NCBI GenBank assembly: GCA_964609025.1
Contig: CAZSQM010000010.1
Location: 25,098-89,097, forward strand
Origin: SIG307 sp964609025
Lineage (GTDB): Bacteria > Bacillota > Clostridia > Lachnospirales > Lachnospiraceae
Length of the DNA: 64,000 nt
Direction of reading: 5' to 3'
In this document: piece after piece, positions 53,663 through 62,018 of the stretch
How positions within the stretch are numbered: the first letter of the stretch is position 1
Layout: each line of letters starts with the position of its first letter
Notes under the pieces: model-generated
Database searches by the model: none
What the model was told of the DNA's origin: nothing
Seen by the model: only the letters and a program-made list of their open reading frames with translations
Program-made: the position numbers and the translations under genes

Positions 53663-54880
53663 TTATTTACTCAGAGAAAGAACGACTTCCCTGATGATTT
53701 CAAATGCTTTGTCGCACTCCTTCTCAGAAACAATCAGCGGCGGAACCATCCGGATGGTATGTGCCCCGATGGCTGTAATCAAAAGCTTTCTATCCAGACA
53801 TCCGTGCTTTACATCCACGCCTCCGATGGTATCGTCAAATTCCACGCCTACTAACAGACCCTGATGTCTTACCTCCTTGATATGCGGCAGGGTTTCCAGT
53901 TTCGCGCAGAAATAGTCACCCATCTTCTTTGCATTGCCCGCCAAATCTCGGTCTAACAGTTCCCCTACCTCAGCCAGTGCGGCCGCACAGCATACGGGAT
54001 GTCCGCCGAAGGTGGTTCCGTGAGAACCTGCGGAAAATGCCTTTGCCACCTCAGCGGTAGCACAAATCGCACCGATCGGCATTCCGCCACCCAGACCCTT
54101 TGCCATGGAAACAATATCAGGCTTCACACCGTAGTTCATATAGGACATCACCGCACCGGTTCTACACCAGCCGGTCTGTACCTCATCCAAAAGAAGAAGC
54201 ATGCCCTTCTCATCACAATATTCCCGAAGTCCCTTCATAAACTCCGGTGTTGCAGGGTTGACACCGCCTTCTCCCTGTACCGGCTCAATCATAATCGCAA
54301 TGGTATTCTCGGTGCAGGCATTTTTAAACGCCTCCAAATCATTGTACGGAGCATAGGAAAAGCCGTAAGTCATCGGTCCGAAACCAATCTGACAGCCGTT
54401 TCCCGGCTGGCCGGTTGCCGACATAGCACCGAAGGTTCTGCCGTGGAAGCCCATCTTCGCTGTTACAATGTGGTATTTATTGGGACCGTATTTTTCGATA
54501 CCGTACTTTCTCGCCATTTTAATCATTGCTTCATTTGCCTCCGTACCGGAGTTCTGGTAGAATATCTTGTCCATACCGAGGGTGGTACAAACCTTTTCCG
54601 CAAGCAAAGCCTGAGGAATGGTGTAAGGATAGTTAAAGGTATGCATCACATCATCCACCTGATCATGTACCGCTTCCACTACCTTCGGGTTACGGTTCCC
54701 CGCATTGTTTACCGCAATACCGGCATAGAAATCCAGATAAGGAGTCCCCTCCTCATCGTAAAGGTACATGCCTTCTGCCGTTTCCGCCAGAAAATCGAAG
54801 CGCTCATAGGTTTCAATCATGTATTTGCTTACCTTGTCCTTAATGTCCTGCTTTGTAAGTCCTGTATCCTTTAATCTCAT
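53663..54880 (-). CDS. Class III (omega) aminotransferase, acetylornithine/GABA type
   Basis: A 405-residue PLP enzyme. SGTEANEAM binds the PLP phosphate, GFHGRT is present, LLLLDEVQTGWCRTG has the ring-stacking Asp, and the internal aldimine Lys is Lys261 in SMAKGLGGGMPIG. It transfers an omega-amino group to a keto acid. Substrate unclear: the operon suggests GABA, 5-aminovalerate, beta-alanine or taurine. ATG 54880 has AGGAG upstream; a GTG at 54889 is less likely. It ends 21 bases before the alcohol dehydrogenase gene. Confidence 0.9.
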   Translation of the reverse strand: MRLKDTGLTKQDIKDKVSKYMIETYERFDFLAETAEGMYLYDEEGTPYLDFYAGIAVNNAGNRNPKVVEAVHDQVDDVMHTFNYPYTIPQALLAEKVCTTLGMDKIFYQNSGTEANEAMIKMARKYGIEKYGPNKYHIVTAKMGFHGRTFGAMSATGQPGNGCQIGFGPMTYGFSYAPYNDLEAFKNACTENTIAIMIEPVQGEGGVNPATPEFMKGLREYCDEKGMLLLLDEVQTGWCRTGAVMSYMNYGVKPDIVSMAKGLGGGMPIGAICATAEVAKAFSAGSHGTTFGGHPVCCAAALAEVGELLDRDLAGNAKKMGDYFCAKLETLPHIKEVRHQGLLVGVEFDDTIGGVDVKHGCLDRKLLITAIGAHTIRMVPPLIVSEKECDKAFEIIREVVLSLSK

Positions 54881-54926
54881 AACGGTCACTCTCCTGTCTT
54901 TCTCTGTTCTGCGGCCCTGACCGGCC

Positions 54927-55574
54927 TTATTTTTTCATCATTTCCGGGGTAATCAGCCCTTTGATAATCAAATACTGCTCAATTATTTTTACACATTCTT
55001 CAATGCCCACTTTTTCACTGTTCAAGGTCATATCATAGTTCACCGGATTGGTCCAGTAATTACCGTGGGTATAATATTTATAATAGTCTGCCCTGAACTT
55101 GTCCGTCTGTTCAATGGTTTTATGGGCAACCTCCTCTGTTACGCCCATATGCTCCATTGTCCTTTTCACGCAAAAGCTTCTGGGAGCCTCAATATAGATG
55201 CTTACCACATTCGGTCTGCCGCGAAGAACATAGTCCGCGCATTTCCCGACGATAACACAGGATTCCGTATCGGCCAGATTATTGATAATCTGGCTCTGAA
55301 ATTCAAACAGCTTATCGTCCGACTTAAACTTTTCATTTCGCGGAATGTAACTCTTCGCTCTCGGAAGTCCTTTTAAGAATCCGGAAAAACCACTGATTCT
55401 CATTTTCTCATTCACTTCCTGGAATATCTTCTCATCCAGACCGCTCAACTGGCTGGCCAGAGTCAGTATTCGGTTCTCATAACAATGAATTCCCAAATCC
55501 GACGCCAGCTTTGACGCAATTTCCTTGCCGCCGGTACCAAAGCCTCTGGCAAAGGTAACTACAAAATTATCCAT
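54927..55574 (-). CDS. Cytidylate kinase-like family protein
   Basis: A 215-residue P-loop protein of the Cytidylate_kin_2 type: FARGFGTGGKEIASKLA in the Walker A position, VIVGKCADYVLRGRPNVVSIYIEA, and a basic KRTMEHMG segment. It probably phosphorylates a small molecule, but real activity in this family is not established. It lies between the ABC transporter and the aminotransferase genes. ATG 55574 (GGTGG upstream) is chosen; a longer frame to 55613 is possible. Confidence 0.8.
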   Translation of the reverse strand: MDNFVVTFARGFGTGGKEIASKLASDLGIHCYENRILTLASQLSGLDEKIFQEVNEKMRISGFSGFLKGLPRAKSYIPRNEKFKSDDKLFEFQSQIINNLADTESCVIVGKCADYVLRGRPNVVSIYIEAPRSFCVKRTMEHMGVTEEVAHKTIEQTDKFRADYYKYYTHGNYWTNPVNYDMTLNSEKVGIEECVKIIEQYLIIKGLITPEMMKK

Positions 55575-55673
55575 TCTTTTCCACCAAACCTTTCGTATCA
55601 TCGTTTGTCCCATCCGGCCTACCGTTTACACCATGCCTGCCGGTGCTGTTCCCGAACTGCAGGAAGCTTCTGT

Positions 55674-56414
55674 CTAGCCCTCCAAATACCGTTTCAGGAA
55701 TTCCCTGGTACGGGGATTTTTCGGATTTGTAAATAACTCCGAAGGAGCCGCATCTTCGGCAACATAGCCCTGATCCATAAAAATGGTTCTTGTGGAAACA
55801 TCTCTGGCAAATGCCATTTCGTGGGTTACAATAATCATGGTAAGCCCTGTCGTCGCAAGCTCCTTCATAACCTTCAGCACTTCCCCCACCATCTCGGGGT
55901 CCAATGCGGAAGTAGGTTCATCGAAAAGAAGCACCTCCGGGTTCATGCAAAGGCTTCTGGCAATGGCTACACGCTGCTTCTGCCCGCCGGAAAGCATGGA
56001 AGGCTTCGCATGAATGTAAGGCGCCATGCCAACCTCCTTCAGATGCAGAATCGTACGGTCGTAAGCCTCCGATTTGGAAATATGAAGCACCTTTCTGGTG
56101 CAAAGCATACAGTTGTCAAGTACCGTCAGATTGTTGAAAAGGTTGAAGGATTGGAACACCATCCCCACCTTGGAACGATACTCGTTGATTTCGTGCTGCA
56201 CATCGCGCACCTCTTTGCCGTGATACATCACCTTGCCGCTTGTCTGTTTCTCCAGCTTATTGATACAGCGGAGAAGTGTGGATTTACCGGAGCCGGAGGA
56301 GCCTACAATGCAGATTACCTCGCCCGCCCTTACATCGATATCTATTTTCCTTAATACCTGATGATCTCCGAAGGATTTACTGAGATCCCGGATAGAAATT
56401 ACCTCTTCACTCAT
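55674..56414 (-). CDS. Polar amino acid ABC transporter, ATP-binding protein
   Basis: A 246-residue importer ATPase: Walker A GSSGSGKS, Q-loop GMVFQSFNLFNN, signature LSGGQKQRVAIARSL, Walker B VLLFDEPTSALDPE and switch His (VTHEMAFARDV). The PAAT (GlnQ/HisP) family pattern is clear. ATG 56414 follows AGGAGG; the permease stop overlaps the leader. Partner of the permease and binding protein genes upstream. Confidence 0.95.
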   Translation of the reverse strand: MSEEVISIRDLSKSFGDHQVLRKIDIDVRAGEVICIVGSSGSGKSTLLRCINKLEKQTSGKVMYHGKEVRDVQHEINEYRSKVGMVFQSFNLFNNLTVLDNCMLCTRKVLHISKSEAYDRTILHLKEVGMAPYIHAKPSMLSGGQKQRVAIARSLCMNPEVLLFDEPTSALDPEMVGEVLKVMKELATTGLTMIIVTHEMAFARDVSTRTIFMDQGYVAEDAAPSELFTNPKNPRTREFLKRYLEG

Positions 56415-56424
56415 ATGCCGCCTC

Positions 56425-57198
56425 CTACTGCTTATCTTCCATAAATTCCACCGCAAGAACGTAATCATTCTTGCCCTTCATTCTCTTTTCCATGAAAATG
56501 AAAATCCGGTTAAAGGTAAAGCAAAGAACAAAGTAAATTACTGCGATGACCAGATAGGATTCAAAGTATTTATAGTAATTGCCACCCACGGTTTTGGCTG
56601 CCATGAACAGTTCCTGCACGGCAATTACATTTAATACGGAAGTCATTTTTAAATTGGTCAGAAAGGTATTCGCCATTTCGGGAATAATATTCTTAAAGGC
56701 TTGCGGAAGTACAATATAAAGCATCGTTTTGAAGGGCGACATTCCCATTGCCCATGCGCCTTCCCTCTGTCCAAGCTCAATGGAACCGATACCGGCTCTC
56801 ACCGTTTCCGCCATGTATGCACCTGTATTCAGTACAGTACAAAGAATACCGGCGGCACAAGGCGACATATTAATTCCTGCCGTTTTCAGACCGTAATAGA
56901 TAATCATCGCCTGTACTATCATAGGCGTATCCCGGAAAAATTCCACATAGACAGCCGCGACTGCCTTTACTGCCCTGATTATGCTTTTTTTGAAAATGTT
57001 ATCTCCGGAGCTGATTTTTACATCCTGAATCAGTCCGACTACATATCCCAGCACAAATCCGATTAAAGTGCCGACGACTGCTATGTATAATGTAATCCAT
57101 GTTCCCTGCAAAAACATCTTGTAATACTTCCGTGCCAGAAAAAGCATCCATTCTATGACATTTGTAGGGGTCCCTGTCGCTGTCAATAAAATTCCCAT
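56425..57198 (-). CDS. Polar amino acid ABC transporter, permease
   Basis: A 257-residue membrane protein with about five helices and the EAA loop (RAGIGSIELGQREGAWAMGMSPFKTMLYIVLPQAFKNIIPE), the His/Glu/Gln-type permease signature. It translocates the amino acid into the cytoplasm. ATG 57198 has GGAAAGG upstream. Only one permease gene; it presumably forms a homodimer. Confidence 0.94.
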   Translation of the reverse strand: MGILLTATGTPTNVIEWMLFLARKYYKMFLQGTWITLYIAVVGTLIGFVLGYVVGLIQDVKISSGDNIFKKSIIRAVKAVAAVYVEFFRDTPMIVQAMIIYYGLKTAGINMSPCAAGILCTVLNTGAYMAETVRAGIGSIELGQREGAWAMGMSPFKTMLYIVLPQAFKNIIPEMANTFLTNLKMTSVLNVIAVQELFMAAKTVGGNYYKYFESYLVIAVIYFVLCFTFNRIFIFMEKRMKGKNDYVLAVEFMEDKQ

Positions 57199-57288
57199 AC
57201 GCATCCTTTCCAGATATTGTTCGGCTATCTGTTTCGTCGAGAAATCTCGGGAGAGGAAGAGGTTTGCTCCTCCTCTCCTTCGTGTTGT

Positions 57289-58164
57289 TTAGTTTGCTGC
57301 CGGCTGCTGCGAAAGAGCCTTATCCATCAATTCATCCATTTTTGCCTTATCTCCCCAGCCGATTGCATCCATAGCTTCCTGAATGGCATCTCTGAAAGCG
57401 GTGTCATTTTTTCTTGTTGCGATACAAACATTTACCATTTCATCATCTCCGGTGAAGGAATCTTCCGGATCCAGTTCGATGATGACAAGACCTTCGTTGG
57501 TAAGTGCTGCGGATTTTGCGGTAGGCAGGTCTACGATACAAACATCAGCTACATCGTTCATAATTGCCATAAAGCACTCCGAGGTTGTTTCATAATTGAA
57601 ACCGGTCACTGCGCCGTCTACCTGGTCAAGAAGAGGAATCCAGCCGGTACCGAGCTGTGTGGTTAATCTGCAGCCTGTACCCTGCAACTGGGAAAGACCG
57701 GTAACTCCTTCGTAGGCGCTTCCCTTTTTCACAACAATACAGTTATCTCTGTAATAGTAAGGGTCCGTAAAGGAATACGCCTTTTCTCTTTCGGCGGTGC
57801 GTCCCATACCGGCAATAATGCAATCATAATCTCCGGCATCCATGGAAATACCGATAGAAGACCATTCCACCTTATGAATCTCAAGATCATAACCCATCTG
57901 CTCCGCAATCATTTTTGCAACTGCCACATCATAACCGTAAGCATAAAAGTCGGAGCCGTAAATCTTTACTGCTGTCGTCCCGTCCGGGGTCGTCGCCGCA
58001 TCCTGTGTCCAGTTGAACGGGGCATATGCACATTCCATACCGACTCGTAAAACCTTTTTCTCCGATGCGTTCTCATTGCTTTTGCAGCCTGCAAGCATCA
58101 TCGTTGTCATTGCAACAGACACTGCGACTACTAACAGTTTTCTTGCCAGTGTTAACTTCTTCAT
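57289..58164 (-). CDS. Amino acid ABC transporter substrate-binding lipoprotein
   Basis: A 291-residue SBP_bac_3 protein with a lipoprotein signal peptide; the lipobox MLAGC (Cys26 or so) gives the acylated Cys. Domains follow with VGMECAYAPFNWTQ, GYDVAVAKMIAEQMG, DCIIAGMGRTAEREKAYSFTDPYY. The acidic side pattern suggests binding of a polar or omega-amino acid; the ligand is unknown. GGAGG precedes ATG 58164. An inverted repeat at 58200-58252 separates it from the regulator. Confidence 0.93.
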   Translation of the reverse strand: MKKLTLARKLLVVAVSVAMTTMMLAGCKSNENASEKKVLRVGMECAYAPFNWTQDAATTPDGTTAVKIYGSDFYAYGYDVAVAKMIAEQMGYDLEIHKVEWSSIGISMDAGDYDCIIAGMGRTAEREKAYSFTDPYYYRDNCIVVKKGSAYEGVTGLSQLQGTGCRLTTQLGTGWIPLLDQVDGAVTGFNYETTSECFMAIMNDVADVCIVDLPTAKSAALTNEGLVIIELDPEDSFTGDDEMVNVCIATRKNDTAFRDAIQEAMDAIGWGDKAKMDELMDKALSQQPAAN

Positions 58165-58199
58165 AATATCTTCCTCCTTCATAGAATCCCAACGATTCC

Positions 58200-58252
58200 T
58201 CCTTGAACTAAAGAAAGGCGCCATAGAAACATCCGTTTCCATAGCGCCTTTG
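58200..58252. promoter_or_regulatory. Hairpin between regulator and transporter genes
   Basis: GGCGC(T)AT(G)GAAAC / GTTTC(T)AT(G)GCGCC palindrome, with a T-rich run on the minus side. It may terminate the PucR transcript or serve as a regulator site for the transporter operon. Confidence 0.5.
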
Positions 58253-58335
58253 CTTTGTTAGGGCCATTCTATTCTCTTTCCGGTAAAAATGCAACGTGCG
58301 TTTTGCACAGTTATAATTGGCATTTTGCACAATCA

Positions 58336-59532
58336 TCAGGTAAACATAAGCCGCTTTACCAAAATGCAGTTTACCAAATCCAGATATCCCATATAATCAT
58401 CCAGTTCCATTCCTAACAGGTCTTCTATCTTGGCCAGACGGTATTGCAGGGAATTCCTGTGGATGAAAAGTGCCTCCGCAGTCTTACTCACACTAAAACC
58501 GTTCATATAGTATTCCACCAGCGTGTCCTGCAAATAAGTGCCGTTGGCGTGGTCATATTCTTCCAGCTTTTTCAGCTTATCCTCGCAGTAATTCATAATT
58601 TCCGCCTGATTACCGCTGTTGAACATATATTTGTAGATTCCCATCGCACTGGCACTCAGTACCTTTTTATGCTTCGGATTGGGCAGAATATCCTTCTTCG
58701 GAATCAGACTCTTTGCCTCCTGATAGCTTCTTCCGTAATCGCCGGGGTTCGTATAGCTCCCGCCCAGTATGCAGGTGCTCCGGATGATTTCCTTAAAAGG
58801 AGGCCGGCTGTCGATATCCCGCAACAGCCGTTCCAGCTCATGCTCGACTTTCTTTTCCGCGGTTGCTTTAAACAGGAGCACAAACTTGTTCAGGAATCGC
58901 ATAAACAAAGGCTTTCCCTCCATAGCAAGTACCTCTCTGTTCAGAGTGTTTGCATAATATTCATAGATATGCTCATCCTGTTCGAGATTCACTCCGTACT
59001 TTCTGTCCACCACTATAATGCCTACTCTGTGCGGATTGGAAAAATCCAGACCGAATTGTCCCGAAATTTTCTCAATATACTTTGCATTGATATCATAGCC
59101 AAACAGGAGATTATAGAGATAGTCCCCCGTTCGTTTGCTCTGGTTTTCACTTTCCAGCAACAAACAGCCGATACTCTGGTCGATATCCACAAAGGAGGCG
59201 CCTTTCCAGCGCACATAAAAGAAGGGAAGCTTCAGCTCATTTGCCTTGTCCAGAAATTTTTGCGGCACCGGTTCCCTGTCATCCAGAATCGAAACGGCAT
59301 ACGCCGAAATGCCCAGCTCATTGAGTTCCAACATGGCGGAATAAGCCTCCTCCAGGTCAAACCTGACATAGTCCACAACAACCAGTGCAAAATTCCCCTG
59401 GTTCATATGGTCTGCGTACGGCTTTGTCTGGCACAGATAAGTCCAGGACACCATACGGTCCATGCCCTCCTCACCTGCCAGCAATTCCATCCCGTCTAAT
59501 TTTAAGTTCATAATGTCCTTACAGGTAATCAT
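58336..59532 (-). CDS. PucR family transcriptional regulator
   Basis: A 398-residue regulator. N-terminal PucR domain (MITCKDIMNLKLDGMELLAG, LPFFYVRW), middle GGDEF-like region, and C-terminal PucR helix-turn-helix (SVSKTAEALFIHRNSLQYRLAKIEDLLG). PucR proteins activate catabolic genes in response to the substrate, e.g. purines or GABA. It is directly upstream of the amino acid transporter and aminotransferase operon and probably activates it. GGAGG precedes ATG 59532; a longer frame to 59601 is unlikely. Confidence 0.92.
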   Translation of the reverse strand: MITCKDIMNLKLDGMELLAGEEGMDRMVSWTYLCQTKPYADHMNQGNFALVVVDYVRFDLEEAYSAMLELNELGISAYAVSILDDREPVPQKFLDKANELKLPFFYVRWKGASFVDIDQSIGCLLLESENQSKRTGDYLYNLLFGYDINAKYIEKISGQFGLDFSNPHRVGIIVVDRKYGVNLEQDEHIYEYYANTLNREVLAMEGKPLFMRFLNKFVLLFKATAEKKVEHELERLLRDIDSRPPFKEIIRSTCILGGSYTNPGDYGRSYQEAKSLIPKKDILPNPKHKKVLSASAMGIYKYMFNSGNQAEIMNYCEDKLKKLEEYDHANGTYLQDTLVEYYMNGFSVSKTAEALFIHRNSLQYRLAKIEDLLGMELDDYMGYLDLVNCILVKRLMFT

Positions 59533-59622
59533 AGCATTCCTCCTTTGACTTATCTCTCCTTCTCTCTCAGGGAACAAAGAGTCGCTTACGGACTCTCGCA
59601 CCGATTGCAGTCGTTCGTGACA

Positions 59623-60477
59623 TCATAGCGGCGCACGAGCCACCGGTATCTGTATCTCCGAAAGCCACTCAGCCTCATTGTCCTTGTTCCATACCCCGTC
59701 AATATAGCTTTCTCTGATACTTCCGCAGACGGTATAACCGTTCTCCTCAATGTAACGCAGTAAAACCGCATAGGTCTTAGGAAAATTATCATAAGAGCCT
59801 TTATGGTAAATACAGGCTGCTTCCACCTCCGGAAACTCCTTAAAATAAATTGCGGAAGAACCATCCCTCTTTTTCGTCACGGCTTCACAGGTTTCTATCA
59901 GAATGTCCTCCCCCTGATATCCGGGCTCCAAATAATTCGTAAAACAGTACTCCGGCAATGCACATTCACACCCGATACGTTCCATCTCCGCTCCCATCTC
60001 CGGCATCACGGTAAACAGCTCATCATAGGAATGGATTCTCCTTTTCATGACTGCGGTCAGCACCGCCGGTATTTTTTTTAGCAGTACCGGTGTATCCAGA
60101 GTGTTTTCCGTATCCGGCAAAAGGCCGTCAATGACCGCAATTTGTCTTGTCAGGTCCGCAATCTGCGTCAGCAAATCCGCTCTTTTCTTCGTCAGAAAAA
60201 GCTTTTCGTCTACGTTTTCGTTCAGACGTTTGATTTCCTCCAACGTAAATCCTGCCTGCTTTAACGCCGTTATTTTGTGAATCACCGCCATCTGATTCAT
60301 GGTATAATACCGGTAGCCGTTTTCCTTCTCCACATAGGCAGGGGCAAGCAGCCCCTGCTCCTCGTAAAACCGCAGTGTTTTTACCGTAATATGATTCATT
60401 GCGGCAAACATGCCGATTTTATAGAGATGACTCTCCCCACCCTTTTCTTTACATTCATGTTTTTCATACATTCTCAT
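59623..60477 (-). CDS. MerR family regulator with a GyrI-like effector-binding domain
   Basis: A 284-residue regulator. MerR helix-turn-helix and wing at the N-terminus (KIGMFAAMNHITVKTLRFYEEQGLLAPAYVE... YRYYTMNQM), coiled coil (about 95-125) and a C-terminal GyrI-like domain (about 130-280). Effector is likely a lipophilic or cationic compound. It is the last gene of the ABC exporter unit and probably binds the palindrome at 61988-62003. GGGAG precedes the ATG. Confidence 0.93.
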   Translation of the reverse strand: MRMYEKHECKEKGGESHLYKIGMFAAMNHITVKTLRFYEEQGLLAPAYVEKENGYRYYTMNQMAVIHKITALKQAGFTLEEIKRLNENVDEKLFLTKKRADLLTQIADLTRQIAVIDGLLPDTENTLDTPVLLKKIPAVLTAVMKRRIHSYDELFTVMPEMGAEMERIGCECALPEYCFTNYLEPGYQGEDILIETCEAVTKKRDGSSAIYFKEFPEVEAACIYHKGSYDNFPKTYAVLLRYIEENGYTVCGSIRESYIDGVWNKDNEAEWLSEIQIPVARAPL

Positions 60478-60483
60478 GATTCG

Positions 60484-61224
60484 TCACTCCCATCTGAAGG
60501 TTTTCACAGCTACAAGGCTGCACACAACCGCAATTACGATAAGTACAATAATCTGTGGCAGCACCGACTCCGCCGCCGTTCCCACAGAGGCAGCCTTCAT
60601 TAGCCGGATTCCCATTCCGAGAGGCAGCACGTCCGCCACAGGCTGCACTCCTTTCGGAAAAAGCTCATACGGAATCGTCGCACCCGAAAAGAGCAGCATC
60701 GGAAAATAAAGAATCGTCGTTGCCACGCTCATGCTCCGCGCCGTCTTACAGAGGCTTGCGACCAATAAGCCGATGGAGAACATGGAAATCAAAGTCAGAA
60801 ACCATGCCCCGATAAATGCAGGCAGGCTCCCTTCCATCCGGTATCCGAACACAAGGCAGGCAACCGCGCCCACAAGGACAGCAGAGATACTCGCCATCAC
60901 CGCACTGCAGATTACATCTACAAACATTATACGCGCAGGACTGCACGGACTGCAATACAAATGTTTCAAAATCTTTTTATCTCTGTAATCTACCAGTACA
61001 ATCGGAATGCTCATAAACGCACTGCAGCAGATTCCTACCGAAGTAACCGATGCAAAGGCGCTCTGCAAATAACTCATTCCGCTCTCTCCCGCCGTCTTTC
61101 CGCCGGCTATAAATCCGATTAATAACAGTACCGCCACCGGCATGCAGAGATTAAAGACAAATACATCCCCACTCCTGAAAAAGAGCTTCTGTTCAATCCT
61201 GTATAATTTAAAAAAACGCTTCAT
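60484..61224 (-). CDS. ABC-2 type exporter permease
   Basis: A 246-residue membrane protein with six helices (FNLCMPVAVLLLIGFIAGG ... LVASLCKTARSMSVATTILYFPMLLFSGATIPYELFP), the ABC-2 fold. It partners with the ATPase downstream-coupled at 61221, sharing four bases. GGAGG precedes ATG 61224; a longer frame extends to 61437 but overlaps the ATPase gene. Exports an unknown, probably toxic compound. Confidence 0.92.
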   Translation of the reverse strand: MKRFFKLYRIEQKLFFRSGDVFVFNLCMPVAVLLLIGFIAGGKTAGESGMSYLQSAFASVTSVGICCSAFMSIPIVLVDYRDKKILKHLYCSPCSPARIMFVDVICSAVMASISAVLVGAVACLVFGYRMEGSLPAFIGAWFLTLISMFSIGLLVASLCKTARSMSVATTILYFPMLLFSGATIPYELFPKGVQPVADVLPLGMGIRLMKAASVGTAAESVLPQIIVLIVIAVVCSLVAVKTFRWE

Positions 61225-61946
61225 GCTTCTACCTCCTCTCCCATGTACCAAAGATAGGCGTCCTCCAGGTTCTGATAAGGAGATGCCTCTACCACTTCCG
61301 CTACGCTTCCTTCCGTCACCTTGCATCCGTTCTTTATCAGACAAATCCGATCGCAGAGCTTCTCGGCTTCTTCCATATAATGCGTGGTAAGAAAAATAGT
61401 CATCCCGTTTTCCTTGAGCTGCTTTAATGTGCGCCATACTTCTCTTCTGGCTGCTACATCTAACCCCGTGGTAAGCTCATCCAGGAAAATAACCTCCGGA
61501 TTCCCGATTAACGAAAGTACCACCGACAGCTTCTGACGTTCTCCGCCGGAAAGCTTCATGACCGGACTCTTTCGCAAATCGTACAAGCCGAACCGGCCTA
61601 ACAGTTCCTTGTAATCTGCCGGCACTTTATAAAGAGAAGCATACTCCTCGCATACTTCATCCACACGGATTGCAGCCTGGTACGCGGAAGACTGAAGCTG
61701 CACGCCTACCTTTTCAAACAGCTTCTTTCTGTTCCCTGCTCCGCTTAGTCCCAGAATTGTGCTTTCTCCGCTGTCCGGGCGTTTCAGTCCCAGAAGCATC
61801 TCAATCGTTGTGCTCTTTCCCGCACCGTTATGTCCCAAAAGTCCGAACACTTCGCCTCTTTTCACCGAAAAGGACAACTCATCCACCACGGTCCGCCCGT
61901 GAAATGCTTTGGTCAGGCCCTGCGCCTTAATACATTCCTCGCACAT
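61221..61946 (-). CDS. ABC exporter ATP-binding protein
   Basis: A 241-residue ATPase: Walker A GHNGAGKS, signature KLSGGERQKLSVVLSL, Walker B VIFLDELTTGLDV and switch His in LTTHYMEEAEKL. It resembles CcmA/DrrA-type drug exporter ATPases. First gene of the unit ATPase-permease-MerR; the MerR-type operator lies 40-60 bases upstream. GGAGG precedes the ATG. Confidence 0.95.
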   Translation of the reverse strand: MCEECIKAQGLTKAFHGRTVVDELSFSVKRGEVFGLLGHNGAGKSTTIEMLLGLKRPDSGESTILGLSGAGNRKKLFEKVGVQLQSSAYQAAIRVDEVCEEYASLYKVPADYKELLGRFGLYDLRKSPVMKLSGGERQKLSVVLSLIGNPEVIFLDELTTGLDVAARREVWRTLKQLKENGMTIFLTTHYMEEAEKLCDRICLIKNGCKVTEGSVAEVVEASPYQNLEDAYLWYMGEEVEA

Positions 61947-61977
61947 AAAAAATCCTCCTTGTTTTTATTCAAGAAGG

Positions 61978-62009
61978 ATTTTACATGCTCCCCTTAAGGG
62001 GAGAGTCAA
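61978..62009 (-). promoter_or_regulatory. MerR-type promoter and operator of the exporter unit
   Basis: On minus TTGACT (62009-62004), then the perfect 16-base palindrome CTCCCCTTAAGGGGAG (62003-61988) and TAAAAT (61983-61978). The spacer is 20 bases, longer than the usual 17, and the palindrome fills it. This is exactly how MerR regulators bind and twist their promoters. Confidence 0.85.
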
Positions 62010-62018
62010 GAGGAAAAT

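Noticed and set aside
53999..54874. Plus-strand open frame of 291 codons
   Set aside because: Antisense to the aminotransferase gene, Cys/His-rich composition typical of shadow frames, no family motif.
58444..59499. Plus-strand open frame of 351 codons
   Set aside because: Antisense to the PucR gene, which has clear domain motifs; the composition is that of a reverse frame.
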